DNA of 64,000 nt from Motacilla alba alba (taxonomy: Eukaryota; Chordata; Aves; Passeriformes; Motacillidae), in the NCBI RefSeq assembly GCF_015832195.1, contig NC_052018.1, forward strand, positions 50,777,666-50,841,665. Reading direction: 5' to 3'. A program made the translations under genes and the position numbers. Shown one piece after another: positions 1 to 13,877 of this stretch. Under the pieces are notes generated by a model. It saw only the letters and a list, made by a program, of their open reading frames with translations. It was not told the DNA's origin and did no database searches. Each line of letters starts with the position of its first letter. The stretch's first letter is position 1.

Positions 1-114
1 ATGTTTATAGCAAACATAATGCTCTTCCAATAGTGAATCTATCCAGGCATGCAACTGTCATACACTTTTAAAGCCCACAAGATCTGAAATATTACAGCTC
101 TAAAATGTCAGGCT

Positions 115-690
115 TTTATAGAAGCAGGCCCTGTCTTTGGCTCTGGAGATCCAGGGACAGCTGGAAGGCCATGGCTAACTCTACCAGAGGAGGTCTGGAA
201 GACAGGGAGGGCCAGGGACCACTTCCCAAGGGACACTTTATATATGCCCATCCTGCTTCTGAGGTCTGGCAGAGTCTGGTAGTATGGAAGTGGCCAGACT
301 GCTTGGTGGCTTCCCAGTCACTTGGTTTACTGCCAGAGATGGCATCAGTAGTCCTGCACTGATGGTCACTGCACTGCGCACGCCAGCAGCTCCCTCAGGG
401 CCATGAGGAGGGTCCAGGGGGTGCCAGGGCTGGCAGGACAGAAGCTGGCCATCATGGTCTGCTCCCACCCAGCCTGTCAGAAGCAGAACAGCTGGGGGGA
501 TGAGGACAGGCCCGGATGTGACATGACAGGATCCATGGCAGGTGGGCTGTGGGAGGCAGGAGCCTGACCCTGCTGCAGCATCACTGAGGCAGGGGCTGAT
601 GGCCCTGGGGAACTGAAATGGGGTCCATGGCTATGGCTAGAGTCGGGGAGACTCCAAAGGGATGGGCAGCGACAATCAGGTGATGAGTGT
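115..690. repeat. GC-rich patch, probable decayed interspersed repeat
   Basis: This stretch is clearly richer in G and C than the DNA on either side and is full of CTGGG, CAGGG and GGCAGG words, with sharp edges into AT-rich sequence near 115 and 690. It has few CpGs, as expected of old methylated repeats rather than a CpG island. Both strands have only short open frames and none shows a domain. The texture resembles noncoding parts of passerine endogenous-retrovirus repeats, but I cannot assign a family. It could instead be an isolated GC-rich unique segment. Confidence 0.3.
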
Positions 691-2993
691 CCTCATGATC
701 ATAAAACTGAAATTTTGCTTCCCTTCTTTCATGGATTTAGTTCTCTTGTACACTCCATTGTAAAGTAATCAGCTTTTTTAGCACAAATGAGTAGCTGCTT
801 AAAAAAGTCAGTACACAACCTTAAACACCAAAAATACAGCTACAGCAGCCATCTCTTGTCCTGCTCCAGCCCCACAGCAGGTGTCTGTTATCCTGCCCAT
901 CTCACCACCCCATGTGGACACCGTGGGGCTCTGGGGAAAATGGGTAGAGTATTAATGCAGAGTAGACTTCTGCTGTTTTCTGAACAGCTACTGAGCAGAG
1001 GGACAATATAATTACACTGTACTGTACGGACACCCTTAAAATCCCAGAAAACTGCTTCTGTAGATATGGAAATATTGTATTAGGTAAAGGATCTAATTTT
1101 TCCCCCCTCTACCTAGAATATCTGAAATTTGAACCTGTACCTGTTTTCATAGCCCTGAGTGCCTCACAGGAAAGTATTTCATAAGCAAGAGCTCAATTCT
1201 TTTTATCTACAAACATCTGCCTTAAACATCTGCTTTTAATCAAAGTGAACCAATGCACTCCTCCAGTGGACAATGTGGTGCAGATAAAAAAGGCCGATGG
1301 TGTATTGACTGTAAAGCCCTCAGCTTTCTTATTCCCCACTTCAGATCCTTTGCCAAAGAACCTTTGGTGTATTTTCAGTTTACCAGCAATAACCCAAATT
1401 TAATGGTCAAAATTTCAAGGAAGAACTACGTATAAATACATTCTTTCAGATTCATTTTTACCTTATGCTATTTCTACAAGCAATGCTTCTTTGAAAGAAA
1501 AAAACTAAATATTGTTCATTCAAGAATAAAATATATTTTATCGTCTCTGAGGGAATTGTAGATGATTATTTAGTGTGGTATGTACTGGGGGGAGTTAACC
1601 ACATAATTCCTGTTAAGGATGAAAAATGAGTAAGCAGTTCAAAGTATACCAATTTAAAAACTCTCTGAATGTCACAAATATACATGTACATGGTGCTTCC
1701 AAAGGACATATTATTGGGGGATGTAAATAATTTTGCGCACATATGTGACAGCTTGTAAAATCCTCACTTCTGCTTCAAGAAGCACTTTTTGCAGTAAACC
1801 TAGATTCTTTCATACTCTATCTAACATAAATTACATATGCTGTTTACATCATAGAATAAGTTATTTAAAAATATCGGATTTAAGTCAATGAAAATTAGAA
1901 CATGGCGTGAATAATTAATTCTTTTGAAATTAGATGCTGAGCTGGTGACTGAAACTGGGTGAAATCAGTGGAAAAAACTCCAATTAGCATTAATGAACTT
2001 TAGTCCATCAGGTCAAGCACTGGCCTCACTGTGCTTTTTACCATTGTTGCCAAGTGAACTGAGAGTTCACACTCAAGCACTGCTTGCTCCCGTGGGATTA
2101 CTGATGTCCTGCTGGAATGTGGTGGGAGCAGTTTTCTCTCAGCCAGCCTGGTTCAACCCTGGTTACACTGAGATGTATCGCTCATGTAGCCACAGCATGT
2201 TTGTCAACTGAGCAGCCAGGGATATTGTAGAAACGATTCTAGATCCACAAACTAGGTTGTTTTGTCAGTTTTACGGAAGCTATGTGTTTGTCCCACTACT
2301 CCAGCACTATTTTTAGATGTTTGCCCTTCCTTTTTTAACATTAATCTTTAGTCTGGTTGGTTGACTGCTATGTTATTTTGACTGCTCTGCCCTCTCCACT
2401 GCTGAGTTGTGAAGGCCAGCTGGAGAGGCAGTGCTGGTCTGACTGCAGCTCAGGATGTGACCAGATATTACTCTCAAATGAGTCAGCAATTTTGGCTATG
2501 GAGTGCTGGAAAACATGCTGTTTTCCTTTTTCCATTTTCCTTGTTGCTACACACAGAAAGAAAAAGGAGATTCTTTTGCTCTGGTTTGAAAATCTGACAA
2601 TGACAAGAGAGAATGCAGATTGCTTTTTATGTTGTACTCTGTCCTGGAGCATGATTGTCATTAGGAAAAAGTCCTTTAAAAGTCTATAAAACTCAGTAGC
2701 TATAGATCACTGTTTTAAATTCTTTCTGTTTTCAGAACGACTCCTGCAGAAACTTGTTTCACTTCTGTAGATCTTAATGTTTTATCCTTTTGAAATTCTA
2801 TCCCTATCATAATTCCACAATAAGGCTCTAATCTTTTGAATATTGACTGAGATATTCTGCAGATTCTTCCTATATCTTTTGTACAGATCAGTTCAGTGCA
2901 AAGAAAACAGTCCAAAATATGCATTTTCAGGTGACAGTGGAAACTGACAGGTGAAGTATATTTTCCATCTGACTTTGCAAGTATTCACTCTGA
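691..2993. other. AT-rich DNA, no gene seen
   Basis: Nothing can be assigned here. Open frames such as 1993-2211 and the overlapping frames of both strands at 2357-2689 are short, lack domains and lack paired splice signals. The sequence is non-repetitive to the eye and could be intron or intergenic. Confidence 0.5.
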
Positions 2994-3046
<53 letters not shown>

Positions 3047-3050
3047 TGTA
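2994..3050. repeat. compound microsatellite (AT)n-(TATG)n
   Basis: About 13 AT dinucleotides run directly into about eight TATG tetranucleotides without interruption. The clean units suggest recent slippage and probable length polymorphism. No gene is associated. Confidence 0.95.
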
Positions 3051-6000
3051 GTTAAACTCTGATAAATGAATGTGAGCAATAGGTAAAAAGAAAATCAAGA
3101 AGAGTGTCCTGGAGGGAGTTCATACTTGTTTTAGCTTCTCAAGTTCCTTTGTCATTGTTTCACCTGCTAAGAAAAAATGCAAGAAGCACAGAGATATGAA
3201 ATATCACCTTCCTTTCTCATCCCCTACTCCTGTACTCTTGTTCAGAGTACAAGTTTAGGGGAAGTCTTACACAGAGATATTTTTTTGTCTTTGGTCAGTT
3301 CCCAAAGGGCATATTATTTTGAAACAATAGCTCAATGGATAATTAGTGGCCATAACTCTGATCTCACTTATTAACATGTACAACCAGAAAAATTCCCTAA
3401 AAGTCTATGTAGTTGCAGTCATGAAAATTTGGTTTATGCTGAAAGAAAATTTATAAAAAACTCAAGGCAACCTACTTTTAGGGAAAGCAGAGAGACATTA
3501 TTTCTACTCACCTGAATGAGATTTTCTCATTTCTCCCTGCTGCATAATATCAAAATTTAGTTCTACAACCACAGCAGCTTTTTAATCCAGGGACAGTATA
3601 TGATATTACTGTTTCAAGGAGAAGACAGGCCAGATAAAATTTGCCATTAGAGGATTGCACATGGAGTCAGGTGTTCTTCTTTTCCAGTTATAAATTTTAT
3701 CAAGTTTTGAAGAAAATTCAAGTATAAATGCATTAAACAACAGTGTCAATAGCACAGCAGGATAAATGCTTTCTTAACGTTTCAACTGCATGCTTGTTGT
3801 TTATATCTTCAGCATCTTGTGTTGCATCACATTGGCCTCCCATCACATTCAGCCAATTTGCAACAGGCTGCTCTGCCAGGTGTCCAACAGCAGCAAACCA
3901 AATTGTGCAACACAACCATTGCCACGCACTGATGTCCTCTCCTTTTTCCGTCACGGCATTTCTAATCCCACTTCAAAGGCCATAAAATGAGTAACCCAAG
4001 CAGGTACCCAATGTCTTAGCATCTTTCAAGCTGCTGTATAGTTTAACAGACTGTTAACCCCCACGTAGCCTCTTGGTTGGTGACCCTGCTTGGAGCTTAG
4101 CAGTCTGTATTTTGGGGACCTGAAGCACTTTCCACTTTTGTAGAAATGGTGTTGGCTTTTGGTTTCCTAGTAGTTTCTGATTTTCCCTGCTGTTTGTGCT
4201 GAACCTAGACAATTTTCTTTCTATTCTTTCAAAATTAGGAGTGGATGAAAACAACAGGAAGAGTTACAAGAAACAAGGTAATGAAGGGACTGTGTATTTA
4301 GATTAACAATTTCACTTCATTTGGATAAAGGCTGTGCAATGGGCTTTTTTCTTAGTGAGTTGTCAGTGATCAGACAAAACAGATGTACACATGCTATTTG
4401 CTTGCTTGAAAGAAAGAAAGAAAGCAGAGCCATTTCATTGCATTCATTCAGAGAAGTTAAATTTTGGCAGAAGAACTGCAAATGATGTCATCACGCTGAA
4501 GATTCCTGTCATAGGCCAGCACTTTACCCATTTCCTCCTCACACCAGTAAAAACACCTTCACTTTTGATTGCTTTTGTAATAAAATCTATGTGACAAACT
4601 GGGAAAGATTTTCAGAAAATTGTTGACTCTTGTTGAAATAGTTTGCAGTAAGGATGACATCTGAGAATAGGCTTGATCTAAAATGTCTTGAATTGAAAGG
4701 GTCTTTTCAAAGGTCTTTCTTTAGGGCCTTACTTCACATGGTATTTTCATATCTTTGTATCCCAAGGTGGTGGAGAGGAAGTGGGACAAATAAAATTATT
4801 GAACAAAACAGTGTTATTTACATCCCCAATGCTTTCAAAGAGAGAAGATAAGATTTTACTTCATTTAACCTAAGCAGGTGCAAGATACATCAGGGACTTG
4901 GCAGTTAAAGGATAGGTTACAGATGTTACTTTTGGCCTTAACTAATGTTTCACACAGCATTGGAGAAATTGAGTCAATTATTTTGAATTTATCATTCTTC
5001 ACATTTGATTAGTATGGATGTCTTCCTCTGAGTGGCATTTGTCTATGATCAGAGCACAGCAAAATTTTCATAGAGCACTCAGATATTACAGCAATGCTTT
5101 AGCATGCATCAGTTCTGAATTGTGCAAACCAGATTTGATACAGACAAGGATTATGAAGTTGCCACCTTCCTGATGCAGGAACTCTGTGTAAATCCATTTC
5201 AGACAGTTCTAGCAAGTATATGAAGTTTGAAATTTACTTTTTCATCCACTTTTCAGTCATAGTTAAGGTGAAAGATTTATTCACCCAAACTACAAAATAT
5301 TGTTGCTGGTGTCTCACTTGATAGGTGGGGATAATTTATTTTATTTTATAATGGAGATAGAACTTATAGAAATTTTAAGATAATAATATAGAAACATCTT
5401 TCTTAGAACATATATGTGTATAAACATGCTTCATACATTCACATCATGCAAATAAATTACCATCTCTACCACTGACTGCAAAAAATAAAAAGTGTCCAGT
5501 TATAATTAAAGGGAGTAAATCTCATTTATTCTAAGCAATGAATTATTTTTTTTTTTAAGAATTCATTCTTATTCTACCAATATGGTTTATCTTTAGTTTA
5601 TGCCGAAAAATTGGTTCTTATAGAGTTGTTAAAACCCTAAAGATCTCATCAGCATTGCTTTTAAAATCATAAACCACTGCTCTGTTCTAAGCCATGAGCC
5701 ACATGGATCTTTGAGGAATAAGATTCCACATTTTTTTAAGTTGCACTGACTCAGAGTTATGGCAACTGCAGTTTTCCTTCAGAAGTACTGGTTTCTGAGT
5801 CAATGCTTGTGGGAATATATTGTTTCAAAGTACTTCATGGGATATAATTTTCAAAGGGATATATGAAAACCATACACTTCCGATTAACATTAATGGGGAG
5901 TTGTGTGGCTGCACAGAGCTTTGAACATTCTGGTTAGAAGTTTATATCTTAGTGAGCTGCACATGGTTCCCCTGCTCTGAGCAGATGGTTTTTTTTATAG

Positions 6001-9000
6001 ATTGCAGAAAAGCCTGCTGTGGATCAGCAGACACCATGTTGAATGCTTCTCTCAACTATATACTTCATAGGTAACTCCACTAGGAGACAGGAACCTTTTC
6101 TCTATCAACTATCATATTTCATAAGCTTAGTTTTTGAATTATACATTATAGCTATCTATCATAATACCAGAAACATCCTTATGCAAAATCAATATTTCCT
6201 CACTCACAGTAACTCCATCATGCCCTGCCAAGCAGCCCAAATTGCTGTTGTGTTGTATTCTTATCGGAGCCACAAACTGCTGTGGAAAGTGCTCAGTTAG
6301 CTTTACTCACAATTTGCATGCTCTGTGAAAGATTTTACTGTTTGTCTGTGCTCCAGGTGATACATGACGATAAAGCATTACGTAATTGCAGCACACATCA
6401 CTTGAAATTGGGAATGGAATAATGGGAAGGCACGCAATGCTGAGCGGAAAGAGGCTATTGGCAATGTGATAAGACAGTACGGAAAATGATTGCATGACTA
6501 AGCGTATACAATGAATTCCCATTCACATTTGCTAGCAGGAGCTGGAAGCTGTAATGAGGAAGCTCTAAACTACCTCATACAATATGGCATAATAGAATTG
6601 ATGGCATTAGTTATCTGTATTTGCCTGCTAGATATCTAAGCAAAAGATCTTTTTGAAATATGGATTCATCAATCTTTATTTTTCTGACTTCAGAACACTA
6701 AAATGCAACATGTACAGAAAGGCAAGTTGCCTCCTCGTGCTGACCATTTGCATGATTAGGATAACAATCAGCACTTGTAGCGTTCCACGAGGCTTTTCAA
6801 CCAAAAAAAAAAAAAATCGACCGATCTCCTTTCTCCTCATATCTCTGCAGGTGTTCAAAGACTCGTACTTATTTTATTCCAGATATTAGTGTTGCCAACT
6901 TATTGTTTCTATAACAATAGCTTCTGCAGAGCGTGGGAAACCAGGCTTTCATGTTTTCACTGCCTGTGTCCCAATTCAGGACTCAGCACAGAGATCCAAG
7001 ATGTGCAATAAACCTCTGGTATCATAATGACTAAACTACAAGCTCTGTAATACATGATAATGCATAACACAGAGATTAATTTAATACCTCATATATTTAC
7101 TGATGGGGACAGTAGAGATATGAGCTTAAAAGGAGAAAACATGTTTAAAGAATGGAGTTTTCAGCTCTCACCATCTCTTGCTTACTGGTCCACAAGTTGA
7201 TTGTTATTTTAAAGTACTTATAAGCCCTACAAAAGTAATAGAGCCGAATGCAGTTACCTGCAACTCCAAAACCAGGACAGTTTTTCTAATTTGCTGAAAT
7301 GACAGAAAAGATGGATGGAATAGCTTCACCAGTCTTGTGTTACTCTTTATTGGAAATCAGTGAGAGTCTTGCTTTAGAATCTGTGGCCTCTGGAACAATC
7401 TCCAAAGACTGCATTTTTACAAATCATTCTGAGTAAACTGAATCACAACTCTTTACCAGAGTACCACTGAAGTCAGAAGGATTTAAAATTTGTGTTTGTT
7501 GTGGAATCTCAGCTTGTATCTCATCATATAACCCATCATAAAATGTTGCCTTTATTAGTAAATAATTTCTATTAGTTACTTCAGGAAAAAAAAACAATTT
7601 TCACTCACTTAGCAGTGCTGGTATTATGATTTTATGCAACACATCAAATTGAAAAGGTGTAATTTCTTCAAGAATCTTTTGTTCTAAAATTGTAATCTTT
7701 CTTTATAAGCATCAATGAAAATTATGACAACTGAAACATGCTCTTTAAAATGTTCTCATTTTTATGAGTCAAAAGATGGTATTGGAAATATAGTTTTAGC
7801 AAAACCTAAATTTTATGACACATTTTGCTCATAAATATTGCTGAGAATCGTCTTGAGCAGATAAGTAAAATGAGTGACTATTTTTAATTACGCCCTTTCT
7901 CTGTAAATCAGGTAACTTAAAAAACCACTGTAAAATGGGACCCTCATTTTCTAAAAAGTATAAGGAATATGACACTGCAAAACCAAGATTGTTAGGTAGA
8001 TAGACAAAATTTTCATTTACATTTTTAATTCTTAGCTCTTGCATAATTTAAGAGAAATGAAACAGCAAATGGCAAGCTTGTGTTTTAAATATTTGCAAAC
8101 TGAGAGAGTGTAAAACATATTTTTACCTTAAATTCATGTATGCTCATAGTCCAAAGAATAATAGACTCTAATGTGCAAACCAAAAATAATCAGAAAATAT
8201 TCAGCTTTTTTTTCCATATTTGTTCAATCAGTTTGTTGTAGGTGTTACTGGTAGGCAAAACATGTGAGCTGGTACAAAGTCTTTCCTAGCCATTAATGTA
8301 ATATTTACGTAAATAACACCTTTTTTTAAATAATAAAAAAAAATATGTTTATGAAGGCAGTTAATAATACGGGTCAACATAATTTTTAGCTTTTCTGAAG
8401 AAAGTCTCAGAAATCAGGCAATACAATCCTAATATAACAAGATAATCAGTTCCAGTCTTATTTAGTAATTTGTTCAGTTCAGTTTATGTAGATAAATCTC
8501 ATAAGACGAGACAGTGCATATTTTTGTAACTCATTTCTAATGAAATGGACCTTGCACTTTGGCCCTGTTCATTGATATAAGTTAGCTTTCCAAATTTTTA
8601 GTCTTGGCACCTAGGAGTGAACAGATTGCTTTGTGGTAGAGAGCATTTCTGATAAACAATGAAAAAACATGGACAACAGGAGGCTAATATCAAATTCTGA
8701 ATATGAAATAGCATCTAGAGGTCTCAAGTCTGGAGAGGTTTAGCTTATTATGTTGATTAAAACACATCTAACAAAACCACTGTCACTGATGTGTGCAGAT
8801 CTTTGCTCCTTTGGGAGTATCTGACTTTCAGAAGAATATCATAACAAGAAAAAACTCCCAATTAATTCTTCTCCATATATTCATATTATAAGCTCTCCTA
8901 CGACTCTAATAGAACTTTCCTAATTATTTCCCTGAGCTACCCTATTGTTCTTTCTTCAGCCAAATATCTTTCTTTTATTGTTTGCTAACGGGGCATTTCC

Positions 9001-12000
9001 TGCATGCACATTATAAAACATCAGACAAAATTATGTATCTTGCCTGATTTGTTAGACTGAGCATGAATAAAGTTCAATCCAAACAAAGACTTTAAAATTG
9101 AAATAGCTAAGATGCCATTGAGAAACTCTTGGCCAACAGTGGAAAAATTTTAGATGCCAAAAGTGTATCTATTCATCTTGCAACACACAAACATGCAGTT
9201 GGAGCAGTATGGAATATTTTCATTCTAATCTTTAAAATCAGATCCGACAGTTCAATGGTTGAGTGGCTTGATGTCTGACTGGACAAGAGAAACTTATTTT
9301 ACTTGTTGTGGGACTGTTTTCCTCAATTCTCCCTGATAAGGCAGTGATCCAAAATCATATTTCCCATATGGGACCAAGCAATTTACAGGTAAGTTACGCA
9401 GAACAGATGAAGTATACTCTATTCCCAGTCCCTTACTTTGTATTTATTTGTCTATGTGATTGAAAGTTGAAAATAAACAATTCTTTGAAATTATGGTAAG
9501 TCTGCATCTCAGTATGATAATATTCAACAGTTATTTTTATAACTGCTGTATGATTTGGACATGACTATCAACTTTGTTTAATATATTTATACATTACTTT
9601 GATATACAAGAAATAATAACTTCTAACAGAGGAAGAATCTGACTGACTTATTCAAGGCCCAAGTTTCAGCTAATCAGTGCACTGTCCAACACATTTTGTA
9701 GTCATACATAAAAACTAAATTATAGAGAGACTCTAAAAATGTCACATCTATAAAAATAATTCCAACAATTGGTGCCATCTTAGGGTTTTACCTGGAAATG
9801 TTGTAGCCTGGTGGCCCAAAACACTGCTTAGGGTAGAAGACATTTCATTACTGGTTTTATGAAATGTTTCAATAAAAATATTGTGGCTTTCCGTTTAAAC
9901 ATCTCATGCAGAGCAGTGAAACCAAAGATAACCATGCTGAGTTCCTGGCGAGAGACAGGAAGATAAAAATCAACATTAAATAGAATTGGAAGAAAAGTGG
10001 TTTTATTGTTCAGACAGACACAAAATGTAAACAAGAAGTTCAAATACTGGAGGGCATACTGGATTGTAGATCATGGTTTTATTCAACATTTTTCAGTACT
10101 GATTAACACAATGATCTTTTAACATACTTTTAATAGTGTTTCTTTTTACAACCATTAACCTCTCAGGGTTAAGAAATCACTTTATCAAATGTAAATTTTG
10201 TACTGTGGCAGACGATGGAGCTGATGCAGTCCCATAAAGTTTTTACCTCCCGACCTTCAGAACAGTGATTTTATTGTCTCAGGCAAACCTTAAAGTTATG
10301 CCTTGGCGTTAGAGAGTAGTACAGATCTATCTCATCCTAGAAAGCTGGTGCCTGGAGGTACACATTCCTTATTAACTACTAGAAGAAAATTTTTTAAATT
10401 AGTCACCTTTGCCTATAATATTCACATGACAAAGCTCTGTACTTTTTTAAATGTCGGTACCGTGGTGTTTAGAAAATAACAAGATTTTAGGCATTCTTCA
10501 TGACTCAGAAGTGAGAAGAAAAAGTGTCATAGAAAACTTGTTCTATTTCCTAACAAATTAATTACTTCCAGTTTCTGTCAGACCCAGTTTCAGTGGATTT
10601 CAGTGGTAATCAGTGAATACGGCAGCTCTGACAGAATATTTGTTTGCAGGAAGTACCAGTTTTGGGGGCCTGAAGTTTGTTTGTATTAGGGACACTCATC
10701 TCTAGATTTAGACATGAGGTCTAATCTAACTTGTTTGTCCTTAGACTTTCTTATCCTGTGATCAGATCAGTTTGTAGCCTGTCCCCTTCAGATGCAGGTG
10801 ATTTTTATATAGTAAAACTGCCCCATCAGAAAGGAGTGCAAAAATTACAACATGGTATGACCAAGTTCCTGTCATTTTGCACAGCTGTCAGGGAGGAAGA
10901 GAACGGCTCAATGTCTCTTTGAAAGAGGTGAAGTAGAAGTCATGTCTTTCACTTTTGTGGTTAGTGCTTCCAGGTAGCTTGAAACCTTCCACTCTGTGTT
11001 TCTAATGAAAAACTCCAGCTTGCCTAAGGTTCTTCATGAAGAAATTGCACCTTCTGCTCTCCTCAGCAGAAATTGATACCCCTTTATTTGCTATACCATA
11101 TTCTCCACTTACTTTTCTGCTGCAAGAATGACAAGCAAAGTCTTTCTGCACCCAATCTTCCCCTTCATGCCTCCTCCCGAACAACCTCTTCTAGCATACT
11201 TGTGTATTATCAGCTTTTATTTTTAATTTGTTCTGAAGCTATGCAGCATCACTCCAGAACCATGAAGCTCTCCTGGAACTGGGAGCAGTGGGGACTGCTA
11301 TGCATTGCCATCTTACCCAGCTGTTATCTCCACAAAAGATCTGTGTTATGAAAACTCTTAGTACCTTGTTCAGGCACTAAAATAGCAAAGTTCCTGTCTG
11401 CCTCACAGGGCTACTCTGCATTTTCCCTATTATCTTAATATATAGCTCAGAAAATCCTGATCCAATCTCAGCAGGAATTAGGTCAACTCTTATTCTAAAA
11501 AGGAAGATAATAAATATTCCTTTATATACTGAAGTTTTTGGTGATTTTTTTCCTAGGGACAGGCTATAAAAGGTAGACACTGAGCCTACCTGGGTTTTTT
11601 ATTTCAAAGAGGAAAACAAACCTAAGGTACTGAAATTCTTTTGCTTTGTAATGTCTGCTAGAATACGGGGGGATAACAAGTTGTTGCTGATGGTAGTGAA
11701 CTCAAAAACACAGGAACAATCTACACTAATAAGTTTTAGTGTGCCTAGAAAATCTTCCCTGCATTAAAGTGATATCACTTGTGCATGCAACACTAAATTC
11801 TTCAGTGGCACAAAACTGTCCCTCTTCCTGTTAGCCCTTTCCCTGTACAGTTCCCTTTGTCTGGAGTCAGGATAAACCAGAGGAAGTTCCCAGTAGGAAA
11901 CATGTACAACTTCACCTTGTTTTGTAAGCTTATATAGCCTCCAAAAGCAGAAATCCTAGTGATTCCATGCCTGCTGGTCTCACTCCTGTGAAGCTCTCAT

Positions 12001-12359
12001 TGTCTTCATTAAAACACATGTAACTGTATTTACTGTCAACAGCAGTGAGAGTGTTTTAAGTACATAAATTTAAAGTTATCTGTTGCTTATTTACAAAATT
12101 TTGGTACTACCTTTACATTTTAAGTGTAGGGGTAAAATCTGTGGTTTTTGGATCACAAAAATTTTACATTCCAGCTATGAAAATGACACAGTGTTGGAAA
12201 TGCTTGAAATTATGGATATTTCTTTCCTTGACTGAAGATAGAAATTCTTGCTCATGGATCTTGAGCTTTTTCATGCTTAAGCAAGTCAACCTGAATTATT
12301 TTATCATACATTATTGATAAAAGCCAAGAAAACAGATAGAAAATAATTCTGCAGGACTT
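3051..12359. other. long AT-rich unique stretch, no gene seen
   Basis: More than 9 kb with no recognisable coding exon, RNA gene or mobile element. Minor simple tracts occur, including GAAA repeats near 4410, oligo-T near 5549 and oligo-A near 6803. Two stretches look less neutral: 6305-6545 and 6735-6800 contain octamer-type motifs, and 10195-10340 is compositionally balanced. A perfect splice-donor-like CAG/GTAAGT lies at 9386-9394, but no coding exon precedes it. Confidence 0.5.
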
Positions 12360-12394
12360 ATTTTCTTTTTTCTTTTTTTTTCTTTTTTTTTTTC
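12360..12394 (+). repeat. pyrimidine (T/C) tract
   Basis: Runs of T broken by single C bases. It lies about 20 bases beyond the point where the 3' end of the adjoining minus-strand CR1 copy is expected, so on the minus strand it reads as a purine-rich tract just downstream of that element. Confidence 0.85.
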
Positions 12395-12416
12395 TCAGAT
12401 ATTCTAAATAGAGCTA

Positions 12417-13283
12417 CATAATCAGAGAATAGCTGAGATTGTAAGTCCCCTCTGGAGATGGTCTATTCAAACCCTTTGCTCAGAGCAAGATCATCTAGAT
12501 CAGGTTCCTCAGGCCATGTCCTGTCAAGTTTTAAATAACTCTGAGGATGGAGACACCACAACCTTTCTTGGCAATCTGTCTTAGTGGAAAATCATGTGCA
12601 CAGTAAGTTTTTTTTCTTCTGTTTAAATGGAATTTCATGTATTTTAATTTGTGCCTCCTTACCTTTCATTGGTGCTACTGGAAAGAATATTTCTCTTCAT
12701 CACCCTACAATGAGTGCTCATACACATAGATCAGATCCATCAGAGCCTTCCCTTCCCCAGCCTAGACTCTCAATGTCTCTTCATATACCAGGTGCCCCAT
12801 CCAGTATGTCCATGCCACTTTTGTACTGGAGAGTCAGCACCGGACTCAGGATTCCAGATACCTTTTACCAGTGCACAGTGAAGGATCACTTCATTTGCTG
12901 GTGAAGATCTTAACACAGCCCGACGTGCTGTTGGCTGCCTTTGCAAACAGGATGCATTGTTAGCTCATGGTCAACTTGTTGTCCTCTAGGACCCTGAGGG
13001 TCTTTTCTGCAAAGCTCCTTTCCAATCTGCCTGTTCCCAAACTGGTGTCATATCAGGTTATTTTGGTCCAACTGCAGGACTTTGCACTTCCCATTGTTAA
13101 ATATCATTATATTCCTACTGGTCCATTTCTCCAGCATGTTTGAGATTCCTCTGAGGTGCAGACCTGCCCTCTTGTACACTGACTATTTCCCCCATTTGAT
13201 ATAACCTGTGATTGTTCTGAGGGTACATATCAAGCAATCTGCAAATGCTGCAACCACTCCCTCTCTTGGGAGTCTTGTTTTAT
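12417..13283 (-). mobile_element. CR1 LINE, 3' part, old and decayed
   Basis: On the minus strand this is the 3' portion of a chicken-repeat-1 (CR1) non-LTR retrotransposon. Read on the plus strand it shows the usual reverse-complement CR1 landmarks in order: the tail region and GATCATCTAGATCAGGTT near 12490, GGATGGAGACACCACAACC near 12546, TGTCCATGCCACTTTTGTAC near 12807, CTCATGGTCAACTTGTTGTC near 12964, GCAGGACTTTGCACTTCCC near 13075, and ATCTGCAAATGCTG near 13238. These cover the C-terminal reverse-transcriptase region and the 3' untranslated region. The reading frame is destroyed by stops and indels, and the copy is 5' truncated, as is typical of CR1. The terminal octamer repeat is not clear. 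The upstream limit is uncertain, since similarity fades after about 13283. Confidence 0.85.
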
Positions 13284-13795
13284 ATTGTGTTTAGCTACCA
13301 AGGGCCACAGGCAACACAGTTGGGTCATAACAGTAAATGTGTCATAAAGTATTGGTGGGCAGCTCTTAATCACCTTTGTCACTTCCCTGTTTAATGTTCC
13401 TCAAGAGATTAGCATTAGAGATTTGCCCCTGCACATGCTAACAACGTTCCAGTGCTGACAGTCTGAGATTGCAGACTCAGCACCAAAGCTTGATCAGTAT
13501 CTACACACTACGTGCTCCTCTGCCACATCCCTTGTAGGACTTGATCCAATATAATCTTCCAGAGGAGACTCATTAAAGATACCCTTGCTCCAATTTATAT
13601 GAGCATCTCAGAAGAAGACAGCAATGTCACCAGTCTTGCTTATATGAAAACTGAATGCACAGGCCAGTCATGTCTGAGAGAGGGTCTGGCAGTCTGCATC
13701 CACATTACCCCTGAGGCATCAAGTCCATCTTAAGCTGAGTGCTCAATCTCACCTATTATTCAGAAACAAGTATTCAAAAGTTGGTGAGTTGGACA
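13284..13795. other. unassigned sequence beside CR1
   Basis: I recognise nothing here. It may be a further, badly decayed part of the neighbouring minus-strand CR1 or unique DNA. No open frame or splice pattern stands out. Confidence 0.4.
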
Positions 13796-13877
13796 CAAAA
13801 CAAAACAAAACAAAACAAACAAACAAACAAAAAAACACAAACAAACAAAAAAAACCACAAAAAAACCCCACCAAAAC
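13796..13877 (+). repeat. A-rich simple repeat (CAAAA)n / (CAAA)n
   Basis: CAAAA units pass into CAAA units and then impure A-rich sequence. On the minus strand it gives an apparent frame rich in Phe, Cys and Leu (13749-13997), which is an artefact of the repeat. It may be a degraded poly(A)-type tail or simple slippage. Confidence 0.9.

Noticed and set aside
6425..6445. AAGGCACGC word resembling the start of miR-124
   Set aside because: Only about nine bases match and there is no complementary arm nearby to form a precursor.
9386..9394. Perfect splice donor CAG/GTAAGT
   Set aside because: No open frame with an acceptor precedes it. Such words are expected by chance in 64 kb.
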